Below are positions 29,801-37,840 of a DNA stretch of 64,000 bases, one piece after another. Made by a program: the position numbers and the translations under genes. Every line of letters begins with the position of its first letter. The stretch's first letter is position 1. This DNA comes from Bosea sp. Tri-49. Lineage in GTDB: Bacteria > Pseudomonadota > Alphaproteobacteria > Rhizobiales > Beijerinckiaceae. Below the pieces are notes generated by a model. It did no database searches and had not been told where the DNA came from. It saw nothing but the letters and a program-made list of their open reading frames with translations. Location of the stretch: positions 1,302,001 to 1,366,000 of the forward strand of contig NZ_CP017946.1 of the NCBI RefSeq assembly GCF_003952665.1, written 5' to 3'.

Positions 29801-29981
29801 CGGCGGCCTGATCGTCTCGCAATTGCTGACGCTCTACATCACTCCCGTCGTCTACTTCTATCTCGACAAGGTCGACAGCTGGCTTTCCGGCCGTGGTCGC
29901 GGCGAGCGGGAAGAGGCAGTGGCGATTCCAGGCGCAGTGCCGGTCGCGATCCCGCAGGCCGTGCACCGCCAGCAGGATTGA
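26835..29981 (+). CDS. RND efflux transporter permease (HAE1 family, MdtB/MuxB-like)
   Basis: A 1048-residue inner-membrane proton antiporter of normal AcrB length. Helix 4 carries the proton-relay aspartate pair ([15 protein letters not shown]), and helix 10-11 the [15 protein letters not shown] segment. The N-terminus [38 protein letters not shown] resembles MdtB/MuxB rather than AcrB. Substrates are unknown. It is coupled to the adaptor gene; no outer-membrane channel gene is present nearby, so it must use one encoded elsewhere. Confidence 0.94.
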   Translation: [1048 protein letters not shown]

Positions 29982-30160
29982 CCCTGCACGTTCGGCTGCC
30001 GCTTCCTCAGGACCGGCAACCCATCTCATGGCGATCCGCGTATTAACGATGAAGCTCGCTTTCCGGGGGCGGTCAGCGGTCGGCCGTTGAGTCTTAACGA
30101 AAAGTAAACTAAGCCCATAAAGCGGCGGACAATGAACTAGCGAGCGATGGAGAGATCGCG

Positions 30161-31276
30161 GTGCTTCGTGTCCGTAATGTCGATTGCCTGCGTTCCGATC
30201 CTGTCCCGCCGACCGGTTCCAGCTCCTCGACAGAAGTGAATTCCGTTTCGCGTGGCCGCAGCAGCGGTCTGCGCCTCGCAGCCATGGCCGGCTTCGGGCT
30301 GGCACTCGGCGCCGGCGGCACGATCCTGACCGTCTCCCTGGTCCAGGCCGAGGATGATGCCGGCATCCGCGCCTTCCATCGCGAGGAAGCCGCCCGCCGG
30401 ACGGAGCGTGCACCGCAACGCGCGACCTACGCCTCCGTTCCCGTGTCGGCCTATGCACCGGCCCGGCAGACATGGGCGGCGCCATTCTTCCAGGCGCGTC
30501 CGGAAGGGCGCCTAAGCCCTCCGCCCGTCGCGCTCAATCCGTTCAAACCCATCCAGGCTGCACCGACCCAGGCCGCACCGAAACAGGCACAGCAGAAGCA
30601 GAAGCTGCCGGCGATCCGTTACGACACGGTGTCCGGCGCTGCCGATGTGACACGAACGCTCTGCGTGCGCCTCTGCGACGGCTTCCATGCGCCGATCGGC
30701 CATCTGCGCAGCCAGTCCGACCTCAGGGCACATGAGGCGCTCTGCCAGGCCGCCAATCCCGGCGTGCCGGTCAAGGTCTTCAAGGTCGCGGCCGGTGCTG
30801 CGACCATCGACGATGCCGTGGCGAGCGATGGCAAAACCTATCGCGCGCTGCCGATGGCCTATGCCTATGAGCGTGGCGCCGATGCGGCTTGCCGGCCGGC
30901 GATCGCGACTGCGAATGATCGCCGTGTTTCGCTACTGCGCGATTTCACCTTGCGACCGGGCGACAGCATCGTGCTCGACGGGCGGGTGCGCACCTTCAAT
31001 GGCGGCAAATGGCCTTACACAACCGCTGACTTTCGTGATTTTCGCGGCTCGCCCGAGCTGACCGCCAGCGACCGCCGCAAGATCGACGAGAAGGTCGGTA
31101 TCTCGCACGCTGAGGCGCAGGTTCGCACCTTGCGCCGGCAGATGCGGGTGCGCGAGGCTAGCTTGCACGACGACAACTTTGCCAGCGACGCACTCGGCCT
31201 GCGCGGTGGATTTGATCCAGGCGCACCGGCTCAGCCTGCACGCGTGGTGCTGCAAACGCCGTTCTCGCGGAATTGA
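30161..31276 (+). CDS. DUF2865 family secreted/membrane-anchored protein
   Basis: A 371-residue protein with an N-terminal hydrophobic anchor (about 38-63), a Pro/Ala/Gln-rich linker and a DUF2865-type domain recognised by LCVRLCDGFHAPIGHLRSQSD followed by a downstream cysteine (ALCQAANPGVPVKVF). These proteins are common in Hyphomicrobiales and have no known function; a cell-envelope location is likely. The start is GTG at 30161 with GGAGAG at 30148-30153; an ATG at 30147 is out of frame. Confidence 0.75.
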   Translation: MLRVRNVDCLRSDPVPPTGSSSSTEVNSVSRGRSSGLRLAAMAGFGLALGAGGTILTVSLVQAEDDAGIRAFHREEAARRTERAPQRATYASVPVSAYAPARQTWAAPFFQARPEGRLSPPPVALNPFKPIQAAPTQAAPKQAQQKQKLPAIRYDTVSGAADVTRTLCVRLCDGFHAPIGHLRSQSDLRAHEALCQAANPGVPVKVFKVAAGAATIDDAVASDGKTYRALPMAYAYERGADAACRPAIATANDRRVSLLRDFTLRPGDSIVLDGRVRTFNGGKWPYTTADFRDFRGSPELTASDRRKIDEKVGISHAEAQVRTLRRQMRVREASLHDDNFASDALGLRGGFDPGAPAQPARVVLQTPFSRN

Positions 31277-31292
31277 GACAAGGCTAGGCCTT

Positions 31293-31320
31293 TTGTCCTA
31301 GGTCTTTCATCCTAGGACAA
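31293..31320. promoter_or_regulatory. CCTAGG-centred perfect dyad upstream of mcl1
   Basis: TTGTCCTAGG (31293-31302) and CCTAGGACAA (31311-31320) form a perfect ten-base dyad with an eight-base spacer, and each arm ends in the self-complementary hexamer CCTAGG. It sits 81 bases before the mcl1 start and 16 after the preceding stop. An operator controlling mcl1 is the most attractive reading; a terminator is less likely because no T-run follows. Confidence 0.5.
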
Positions 31321-31401
31321 TTCACCCAAGATCACCGAAAGATCGATGGACGACCGGGTGGCCTTCCGGCACATTCGCTGCGTTGCAGCATGGAGCCGAG
31401 C

Positions 31402-32451
31402 ATGACGACCAAGACGCCGCGCCAGTTCTACCGCCCTCTGGCGATCGGCGCGCCCGAGCCCTATCGCGAGCTGCCGCTGCGGCTGGAGCGGATGATCCAT
31501 TTCGTGCCGCCGCATCTGGAGAAGGTGCGCGCCAAGGTTCCAGAGCTCGTAGGCCAGGTCGACATCGTGCTCGGCAATCTCGAGGATGCGATCCCGGTCG
31601 AGGCCAAGCAGGCGGCGCGCGACGGTTTCATCGAACTGGCCAAGGCGACCGATTTCGGCGCCACCGGCCTGTGGACGCGGGTCAATGCGCTGAACTCGCC
31701 CTGGTTCCTCGACGACATCGCCGCGATCATGGGCGAGATCGGCGGCAAGCTCGACGTCGTCATGGTGCCCAAGGTCGAGGGCCCCTGGGACATCCACTAT
31801 GTCGACCAGCTGCTGGCGCAATACGAGGCGCGCCATGCCCTGCCCAAGCCGGTGCTGATCCACGCCATCTTGGAGACGGCCGAAGGCGTGAAGAATGTCG
31901 ACGCGATCGCAACCGCCTCCCCGCGCATGCACGGCATGAGCTTGGGCCCGGCCGATCTTGCCGCCTCGCGCGCGATGAAGACCACCCGCGTCGGCGGCGG
32001 CCATCCCGAATACAAGGTCATCGCCGACCCCTCGCCGGATGGCGGCCCGCGCGCCATCGCCCAGCAGGATCTCTGGCATTATACGCTGGCGAAGATGGTC
32101 GATGCCTGCGCTTCGGCCGGCCTGAAGCCCTTCTACGGTCCGTTCGGCGATTTCTCGGATGGCGCCGCCTGCGAGACGCAGTTCCGCAATGCCTTCCTGC
32201 TCGGCTGCGCCGGCGCCTGGACGCTGCATCCCTCGCAGATCGAGATCGCCAAGCGCGTCTTCAGCCCTGACCCCGACGAGGTCGCCTTCGCCAAACGCAT
32301 CCTGGAGGCCATGCCTGACGGCTCGGGCGCGGTGATGATCGACGGCAAGATGCAGGACGACGCGACCTGGAAACAGGCCAAGGTCATCGTCGACCTGGCA
32401 CGGCAGGTAGCGACGCGCGATCCGGCACTTGCGGCTCGCTATGGGCTTTGA
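31402..32451 (+). CDS. mcl1: L-malyl-CoA / beta-methylmalyl-CoA lyase
   Basis: A 349-residue citrate-lyase-beta-family enzyme that cleaves malyl-CoA to acetyl-CoA and glyoxylate, or beta-methylmalyl-CoA to propionyl-CoA and glyoxylate. I recognise it as the Chloroflexus/Rhodobacter Mcl1 type from [12 protein letters not shown] at the N-terminus, LGNLEDAIP, the [16 protein letters not shown] segment and [19 protein letters not shown] at the end. In alphaproteobacteria it serves the ethylmalonyl-CoA pathway for acetate or C1 assimilation. The ATG at 31402 has GGAG at 31392-31395. No other pathway gene is adjacent. Confidence 0.9.
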   Translation: MTTKTPRQFYRPLAIGAPEPYRELPLRLERMIHFVPPHLEKVRAKVPELVGQVDIVLGNLEDAIPVEAKQAARDGFIELAKATDFGATGLWTRVNALNSPWFLDDIAAIMGEIGGKLDVVMVPKVEGPWDIHYVDQLLAQYEARHALPKPVLIHAILETAEGVKNVDAIATASPRMHGMSLGPADLAASRAMKTTRVGGGHPEYKVIADPSPDGGPRAIAQQDLWHYTLAKMVDACASAGLKPFYGPFGDFSDGAACETQFRNAFLLGCAGAWTLHPSQIEIAKRVFSPDPDEVAFAKRILEAMPDGSGAVMIDGKMQDDATWKQAKVIVDLARQVATRDPALAARYGL

Positions 32452-32501
32452 AGAGTTAGTGCCCGCGACATCCACGGATGTTGACGCATTTGCGACGTAA
32501 T

Positions 32502-32507
32502 CCTAGG
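32502..32507. promoter_or_regulatory. Third CCTAGG hexamer, downstream of mcl1 and before hspQ
   Basis: In the 116-base gap between mcl1 and hspQ, ATCCTAGGTC matches the half-sites of the dyad at 31293-31320. It lies 61 bases before the hspQ start. It is a single copy and could be chance. Confidence 0.25.
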
Positions 32508-32567
32508 TCAAGCGCAGGGTGCGGCGACATCGGCTGTGACGGGCCGGGTTTGGGCTGAACGAGGATC

Positions 32568-32897
32568 ATGGAATCACGCACGGCGAAATTTCGGATCGGC
32601 GACGTGGTGCGCCATCGCGTCTACCCGTTCCGGGGCGTGATCTTCGACGTCGATCCGGTGTTCTCGAATTCGGAAGAGTGGTGGCTGGCGATCCCGGAGC
32701 ATCTGCGACCCTCCAAGGACCAGCCGTTCTACCATCTCTTCGCCGAGAACGAGGAGACCGAGTACGTCGCCTATGTCTCAGAACAAAATCTCGTGATCGA
32801 CGAGTCCGGCCAGCCGGTCCGACATCCGCAGGCGCGCGAGTATTTTCGGCGCGACCGCAAAGGCAAGTACCGGATCGATAAGTCGGAGCTGAACTGA
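32568..32897 (+). CDS. hspQ: Heat shock protein HspQ
   Basis: A 109-residue cytosolic protein of the HspQ/YccV family (once described as hemimethylated-DNA binding). In enteric bacteria it is a specificity factor and substrate of the Lon protease. KFRIGDVVRHRVYPFRGVIFDVDPVFSN at the N-terminus and FYHLFAENEETEYVAYVSEQNL are diagnostic. The ATG at 32568 follows CGAGGATC. No clear heat-shock promoter is visible upstream. Confidence 0.93.
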   Translation: MESRTAKFRIGDVVRHRVYPFRGVIFDVDPVFSNSEEWWLAIPEHLRPSKDQPFYHLFAENEETEYVAYVSEQNLVIDESGQPVRHPQAREYFRRDRKGKYRIDKSELN

Positions 32898-32946
32898 GCT
32901 TCAACCTTCTGGTGACTGGGCTTTGTGCTGACGAAGGGGCGGATTC

Positions 32947-34575
32947 GTGAGCATCAGCCATGCCGACATCGTCATTCTCGGCGGCGGCCATAACGGGCTC
33001 GTCTGCGCCTTCTATCTCGCCAAGGCGGGGCTGAAGGTCACCGTGCTGGAGCGGCGTGCCGTGGTCGGCGGCGCGGCCGTCACCGAGGAATTCCATCCCG
33101 GCTTCCGCAATTCCACCGCGAGCTACACGGTCAGCCTGCTCAATCCGCGCATCATCGCGCAGATGGAGCTGGCGCGGCACGGGCTGCGCATCGTCGAGCG
33201 GCGCATGGCCAACTTCCTGCCCTTGCCGGACGGGCGCTATCTCGCCGCCGGAGATGGCCGGACTGAAGCCGAGGTCGCGAAGTTCTCAGCTCGCGACGCC
33301 GAGCGGCTGTCGGCCTATGGCGAGCGGCTCGAACGGATCGCCGCCATGTTGCGCGACCTCGTGCTGCAGGCGCCGCCCAATCTCGGTGACGGCGGCTGGC
33401 TGGCCGCCTTGCCGCAGATGCTGGAAGCGGCTGCGCTCGGCCGGCGCGTCGCCGGGCTCGACCAGGCCGGCCGGCGCGACCTGCTCGACCTCTTCACCAA
33501 ATCGGCTGGCGACTGGCTCGACGGCTGGTTCGAGAGCGATCCCGTCAAGGCCCTGTTCGGCTTCGACAGCGTCGTGGGCAACTATGCCAGCCCCTATACG
33601 CCGGGCTCTGCCTATGTGCTGCTGCATCACGTTTTCGGCGAGGTCAACGGCAAGCGCGGCGCCTGGGGCCATGCTCTGGGTGGCATGGGAGCGATCACGC
33701 AGGCGATGGCGCGGGCCTGCGCAGAACAGGGCGTCGAGACCCGGCTGGAGGCGCCCGTCGCGCAGGTATTGACCGAGAAGGGTCGTGCCGTCGGCGCCGT
33801 GACGGAACGGGGCGATGTGGTGCGGGCGCGCGCCGTGGTGTCGAACCTGCATCCGCGCCTGCTGTTCGAACGTTTCGTCGACCCGGCGATCGTCGCGACC
33901 GATTTCGGCGAGCGTATCCGCCGCTATGCCTCGGGCTCCGGCACCTTCCGGATGAATCTGGCGCTGTCGGAACTGCCGCGCTTCGCGTGCCTACCGGAAC
34001 CGGGCGACCATCTCACCGCCGGCATCATCATCGCGCCGTCGCTCGCCTATATGGACCGCGCCCATGCGCAGGCGCGGCTGTCGGGCTGGTCGAGCGAGCC
34101 GATCGTCGAGATGCTGATCCCGTCGACGCTCGACGACAGCCTCGCTCCGCCCGGCCGGCATGTCGCCAGCCTGTTCTGCCAGCATGTCGCACCAAGTCTG
34201 CCGGACGGCGAGAGCTGGGGCGAGCATCGCGACACGGTGGCCGATCTAATGATCGAGACCGTGGACCGCTACGCTCCGGGCTTCCGCGCCTCGGTCATCG
34301 GCAGGCTGGCGCTGGCGCCGAGCGATCTGGAGGAGCGTTTCGGGCTGGTCGGCGGCGACATCTTCCACGGGCGCCTGACGCTCGACCAGCTCTTCAGTGC
34401 CCGCCCGGTGCTCGGCCACGCCGATTATCGCATGCCGGTGCCGGGCCTTTATCTCTGCGGCTCCGGTGCCCATCCGGGCGGGGGCGTCACCGGCGCGCCG
34501 GGCCATAATGCAGCCCGCTCCGTGCTCACTGATCTGCAGCCTCGGCGCTTCGGGCTGCGGTCACGGCGAGCGTAA
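32947..34575 (+). CDS. NAD(P)/FAD-dependent oxidoreductase, PYROXD2/phytoene-desaturase-like
   Basis: A 542-residue flavoprotein. The N-terminal dinucleotide-binding motif is DIVILGGGHNGLVCAFYLAKAGLKVTVLER (7-36), followed by VGGAAVTEEFHPGFRNSTASY, the typical pattern of the carotenoid-desaturase-like PYROXD2 group. The C-terminal FAD loop is GLYLCGSGAHPGGGVTGAPGHNAA. The substrate is unknown and no carotenoid genes lie nearby, so I do not call it crtI. The start is a GTG at 32947. Confidence 0.87.
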   Translation: MSISHADIVILGGGHNGLVCAFYLAKAGLKVTVLERRAVVGGAAVTEEFHPGFRNSTASYTVSLLNPRIIAQMELARHGLRIVERRMANFLPLPDGRYLAAGDGRTEAEVAKFSARDAERLSAYGERLERIAAMLRDLVLQAPPNLGDGGWLAALPQMLEAAALGRRVAGLDQAGRRDLLDLFTKSAGDWLDGWFESDPVKALFGFDSVVGNYASPYTPGSAYVLLHHVFGEVNGKRGAWGHALGGMGAITQAMARACAEQGVETRLEAPVAQVLTEKGRAVGAVTERGDVVRARAVVSNLHPRLLFERFVDPAIVATDFGERIRRYASGSGTFRMNLALSELPRFACLPEPGDHLTAGIIIAPSLAYMDRAHAQARLSGWSSEPIVEMLIPSTLDDSLAPPGRHVASLFCQHVAPSLPDGESWGEHRDTVADLMIETVDRYAPGFRASVIGRLALAPSDLEERFGLVGGDIFHGRLTLDQLFSARPVLGHADYRMPVPGLYLCGSGAHPGGGVTGAPGHNAARSVLTDLQPRRFGLRSRRA

Positions 34576-34626
34576 CCGAAGCAATCGATCAGGGACCAGC
34601 GCAATCCTATCCGTCCAAGACCGGTG

Positions 34627-36024
34627 CTACGGGCTGCGCTCAGCCTGCGGGAAACGTGCGGTAAAGGCCCCTTCCCGCTCGGGCGGCAGCCTGACCAGCA
34701 GCGCCAGCGCACCGTCCTCCGCATCCTCGCGCTCGAGGATTTCGCCATTGGCGTGCAGCCAGGCCAGCGACTTGCCATCGCCCGGCGGCAGGGTGAGCCG
34801 ATAGACCGGCCGGGTTCGCGCGATGCGCTGCTCGATCGCATCGGTCAGCGGGCCCATCCCCTCACCTGTCAGGGCCGAAACCAGCACTGGACGTGAGGCG
34901 CCCGGCTTGAGCGTGGCGAGTGCTCCCTGGCGCTCACGCTCGTCGCTCGAAAGCAGGTCGGCCTTGTTCCAGATCTCGATGACGCGGTTGCCATCCTCGG
35001 GATCGATACCGAGATCGCGCAGGATGCCCTGGACGTCGGCGGCCTGAGCCTGCGTATCCTCATGCGAGACATCTCGGACATGCAGCAAGACATCGGCCTC
35101 GATCGCATCCTCGAGCGTGGCGCGGAAGGCAGCGACGAGTTGCGTCGGCAGGTCGGAGATGAAGCCGACCGTATCCGACAGCATGATCCTGGCGCCATGC
35201 GGCAATTTCAGTGCCCGCGCCGTCGGGTCGAGCGTGGCGAAGAGCATGTCCTGCGCCAGGACCTCGGCCGAGGTCAGCCGGTTGAACAGGGTCGACTTGC
35301 CGGCATTGGTGTAGCCGACCAGCGCAACCACCGGATAAGGCACGCGTTTGCGGCTGGCGCGATGCAGCGAGCGCGTGCGTTTCACGCTCTCGAGCTCGCG
35401 CTCGATCTTGCTCATCCGCTCCTGGATGATGCGCCGGTCGGCCTCGATCTGGGTCTCACCCGGGCCGCCAAGGAAGCCGAAGCCGCCGCGCTGGCGCTCC
35501 AGGTGGGTCCAGGACCTGACCAGGCGACTCTTCTGGTAATTGAGGTGGGCGAGCTCAACCTGCAGTGCGCCCTCGCGTGTGCGGGCGCGCCGGCCAAAAA
35601 TCTCGAGGATCAGGCCGGTGCGGTCGATGACTTTGCAGCCAAAGGTTTTTTCGAGATTGCGCTGCTGGACCGGCGACAAGGCGCAGTCCATCACGACAAG
35701 ACCGATCTCCTCGATCTTGACGCGTTCCGCCAGTTCCTCGACCTTGCCCTTGCCGAGATAGGTCGCAGGCCGCAGCGCGCCCAGCACAACCGGGATCGCC
35801 TCGACGATCTGGAGATCGATGGCGCTGGCTAGTCCAAACGCCTCGTCCAGCCGCGCTGCGTGGCTGCGCTGGTTCTCGTCAGCCGCTGAACCCCGACCGG
35901 CGGCATGACGCGCCAGGTAGGGGCCGACCACGAAGGCGCGGGTATCGGCCGCAAGGGCGTGCTCGGCCGCGTCGATCGAGAGTCCGATCGAGCTTCCGTC
36001 GCCCACCCCGGCCTTGCCGCCCAC
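34627..36024 (-). CDS. hflX: Ribosome-splitting GTPase HflX
   Basis: A 465-residue GTPase that binds the 50S subunit and rescues stalled ribosomes. The N-terminal HflX domain has [12 protein letters not shown] and a glycine-rich [15 protein letters not shown] linker; the G domain has G1 [10 protein letters not shown]3 DTVGF and G4 NKAD. The start is a GTG at 36024, only three bases after the hfq stop, which is the usual hfq-hflX arrangement. The N-terminal tail is a little long and its start is less certain. Confidence 0.95.
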   Translation of the reverse strand: MGGKAGVGDGSSIGLSIDAAEHALAADTRAFVVGPYLARHAAGRGSAADENQRSHAARLDEAFGLASAIDLQIVEAIPVVLGALRPATYLGKGKVEELAERVKIEEIGLVVMDCALSPVQQRNLEKTFGCKVIDRTGLILEIFGRRARTREGALQVELAHLNYQKSRLVRSWTHLERQRGGFGFLGGPGETQIEADRRIIQERMSKIERELESVKRTRSLHRASRKRVPYPVVALVGYTNAGKSTLFNRLTSAEVLAQDMLFATLDPTARALKLPHGARIMLSDTVGFISDLPTQLVAAFRATLEDAIEADVLLHVRDVSHEDTQAQAADVQGILRDLGIDPEDGNRVIEIWNKADLLSSDERERQGALATLKPGASRPVLVSALTGEGMGPLTDAIEQRIARTRPVYRLTLPPGDGKSLAWLHANGEILEREDAEDGALALLVRLPPEREGAFTARFPQAERSP

Positions 36025-36027
36025 GGC

Positions 36028-36276
36028 TCAGGCCTTGTCCGTTTCCTCGGGCTCGAACAACTGAACCGGGTGACCCGGCATGATGGTCGAGATCGCGTGC
36101 TTGTAGACGAGCTGAGAATGCCCGTCCCGGCGCAGCAGCACGCAGAAATTATCGAACCAGGTGACGACGCCCTGCAATTTGACGCCGTTCACGAGAAAGA
36201 TGGTGAGAGGGATCTTCTGCTTGCGGACATGATTGAGAAACGTGTCCTGAAGGTTTTGGGCCCGCTCTGCGGCCAT
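36028..36276 (-). CDS. hfq: RNA chaperone Hfq
   Basis: An 82-residue Sm-like protein that forms hexamers and pairs small RNAs with mRNAs. The Sm1 motif ([29 protein letters not shown]) and the Sm2 motif with YKHAIST (the Hfq YKHA box) are complete. The ATG at 36276 has AGGGG upstream; a longer frame to 36351 adds residues foreign to Hfq. It is expressed with hflX and follows ntrX after 196 bases. Confidence 0.97.
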   Translation of the reverse strand: MAAERAQNLQDTFLNHVRKQKIPLTIFLVNGVKLQGVVTWFDNFCVLLRRDGHSQLVYKHAISTIMPGHPVQLFEPEETDKA

Positions 36277-36472
36277 GGGTAGCCCCTGTTGTTGGGATCG
36301 CAATCGGCTTGCGCATGCGATCCAGATCGTCCCGTTAGGCTTCGGCGCCAATCGCCGGGCGTTCGGGACACCGACGCTCCATTAGATCGTCACCCGGCGA
36401 GAACGCGCAAGGGTTGCGAGGCGCGAAATTCAACCTGCCGCCCTGCGTGCAGTGCAACACAACGGTCGAGGG

Positions 36473-37840
36473 TCAGCCCACCCCCAGCGATTTGAGCTTA
36501 CGGTGAAGGGCTGAACGCTCCATGCCGATGAACTCCGCCGTACGCGAGATGTTGCCGGAGAAGCGGGCGATCTGCGCCATCAGATATTCGCGCTCGAAGA
36601 TCTCGCGAGCGTCGCGCAGTGGCAGGCTCATCAGCTTCTCGCCGCCGGAGCCGGACGGCGTCGTCGGCACCATGGCCCCGACCTCGGCCGGCAGCATGTC
36701 AATCGTGATCTCCGCCGTGGGATCGCCCTTGGTCAGAATCATCAACCGTTCGACGTTATTGCGCAGCTCGCGAATATTGCCCGGCCATTCGTGCGATTGC
36801 AGGATCGCCATCGCGTCGCCGCCGATCCGGCGCTTGGGCAGACCGGCCCCGACCGAGATCTGGTCCATGAAGAACTCGATCAGCTCGGGCACGTCCTCGC
36901 GCCGCTCCGACAAAGCGGGCACGCGGATCGGCACCACGCCGAGCCGATGATATAGATCCTCGCGCAGCTGGCCGTCGGCGATCAGCTTGAGGAGGTCTCG
37001 GCTGCTCGACGAGATGATCCGGACGTCGACATGGACCCGGGTCGCGCCGCCGACGCGCTGGAAATTCTGGTCGACCAGAACGCGCAGGATGCGGTTCTGC
37101 GTTTCGCGCGGCATATCGCCGATCTCGTCGATGTAGAGCGTGCCGCCATGGGCCTCCTCGAGCGCGCCGACCCGGCGCGAGCGCCCATCGCCACCCTCGA
37201 CGCCGAAGAGCTCCTCCTCCATCGTCTCGGGCGTGATCGTCGCCGCGTTGATCACGACGAACGGCCCGGACGAGCGGGTCGAGGCCTCGTGCAGCGTGCG
37301 CGCGGTCAATTCCTTGCCGCAGCCCGGCTCGCCGGTGATCAGCACGCGCGCATTGGTCGGCGCGACGCGCTCAAGCGTCTGGCGCAGCTGGTTGACCGCG
37401 GTCGAGCGACCGACGATCCGGCTCGCCTGGACTGAACGGGTCTTCAGCTCGCGTACCTCGCGTCGCAGCCGCGAAGCCTCGAGCGCGCGCTCGGCGACCA
37501 GCACCAGCCGGTCAGCCTTGAACGGCTTCTCGATGAAGTCATAGGCGCCGCTCTTGATCGCCGAGACGGCCGTCTCGATGTTGCCGTGCCCGGAGATCAT
37601 CACCACCGCCAGATCGGGGTGGCTTTCCTTGATCAGCTGGAGCACCTGCAACCCATCGAGCCGGCTGCCCTGCAGCCAGATATCCAGGAAGACGAGGTTG
37701 GGCCGCCGCGCCGCGATCGCAGCCAGCGCCTCGTCGGCGGAGCCGGCTTTGCGCGTACGATAGCCCTCGTCCTCCAGGAGGCCGGCAACCAGCTCGCGAA
37801 TATCGACCTCGTCGTCGACGACGAGAATGTCAGCACTCAT
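36473..37840 (-). CDS. ntrX: Nitrogen-related response regulator NtrX
   Basis: A 455-residue regulator partnered with the NtrY kinase. The receiver domain has D9-D10 and the phosphoacceptor D53 (LVFLDIWLQG). The AAA+ domain has Walker A GEPGCGKE and Walker B GGTLYIDEIGD, and a Fis-type helix-turn-helix closes the protein. The GAFTGA loop that contacts sigma-54 is missing, as in other alphaproteobacterial NtrX, so it probably acts on sigma-70 promoters. Its start overlaps the ntrY stop in an ATGA. Confidence 0.95.
   Translation of the reverse strand: MSADILVVDDEVDIRELVAGLLEDEGYRTRKAGSADEALAAIAARRPNLVFLDIWLQGSRLDGLQVLQLIKESHPDLAVVMISGHGNIETAVSAIKSGAYDFIEKPFKADRLVLVAERALEASRLRREVRELKTRSVQASRIVGRSTAVNQLRQTLERVAPTNARVLITGEPGCGKELTARTLHEASTRSSGPFVVINAATITPETMEEELFGVEGGDGRSRRVGALEEAHGGTLYIDEIGDMPRETQNRILRVLVDQNFQRVGGATRVHVDVRIISSSSRDLLKLIADGQLREDLYHRLGVVPIRVPALSERREDVPELIEFFMDQISVGAGLPKRRIGGDAMAILQSHEWPGNIRELRNNVERLMILTKGDPTAEITIDMLPAEVGAMVPTTPSGSGGEKLMSLPLRDAREIFEREYLMAQIARFSGNISRTAEFIGMERSALHRKLKSLGVG

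Noticed and set aside
36473..37840. NtrX lacking GAFTGA as an aberrant protein
   Set aside because: Absence of the GAFTGA loop is the normal state for alphaproteobacterial NtrX.
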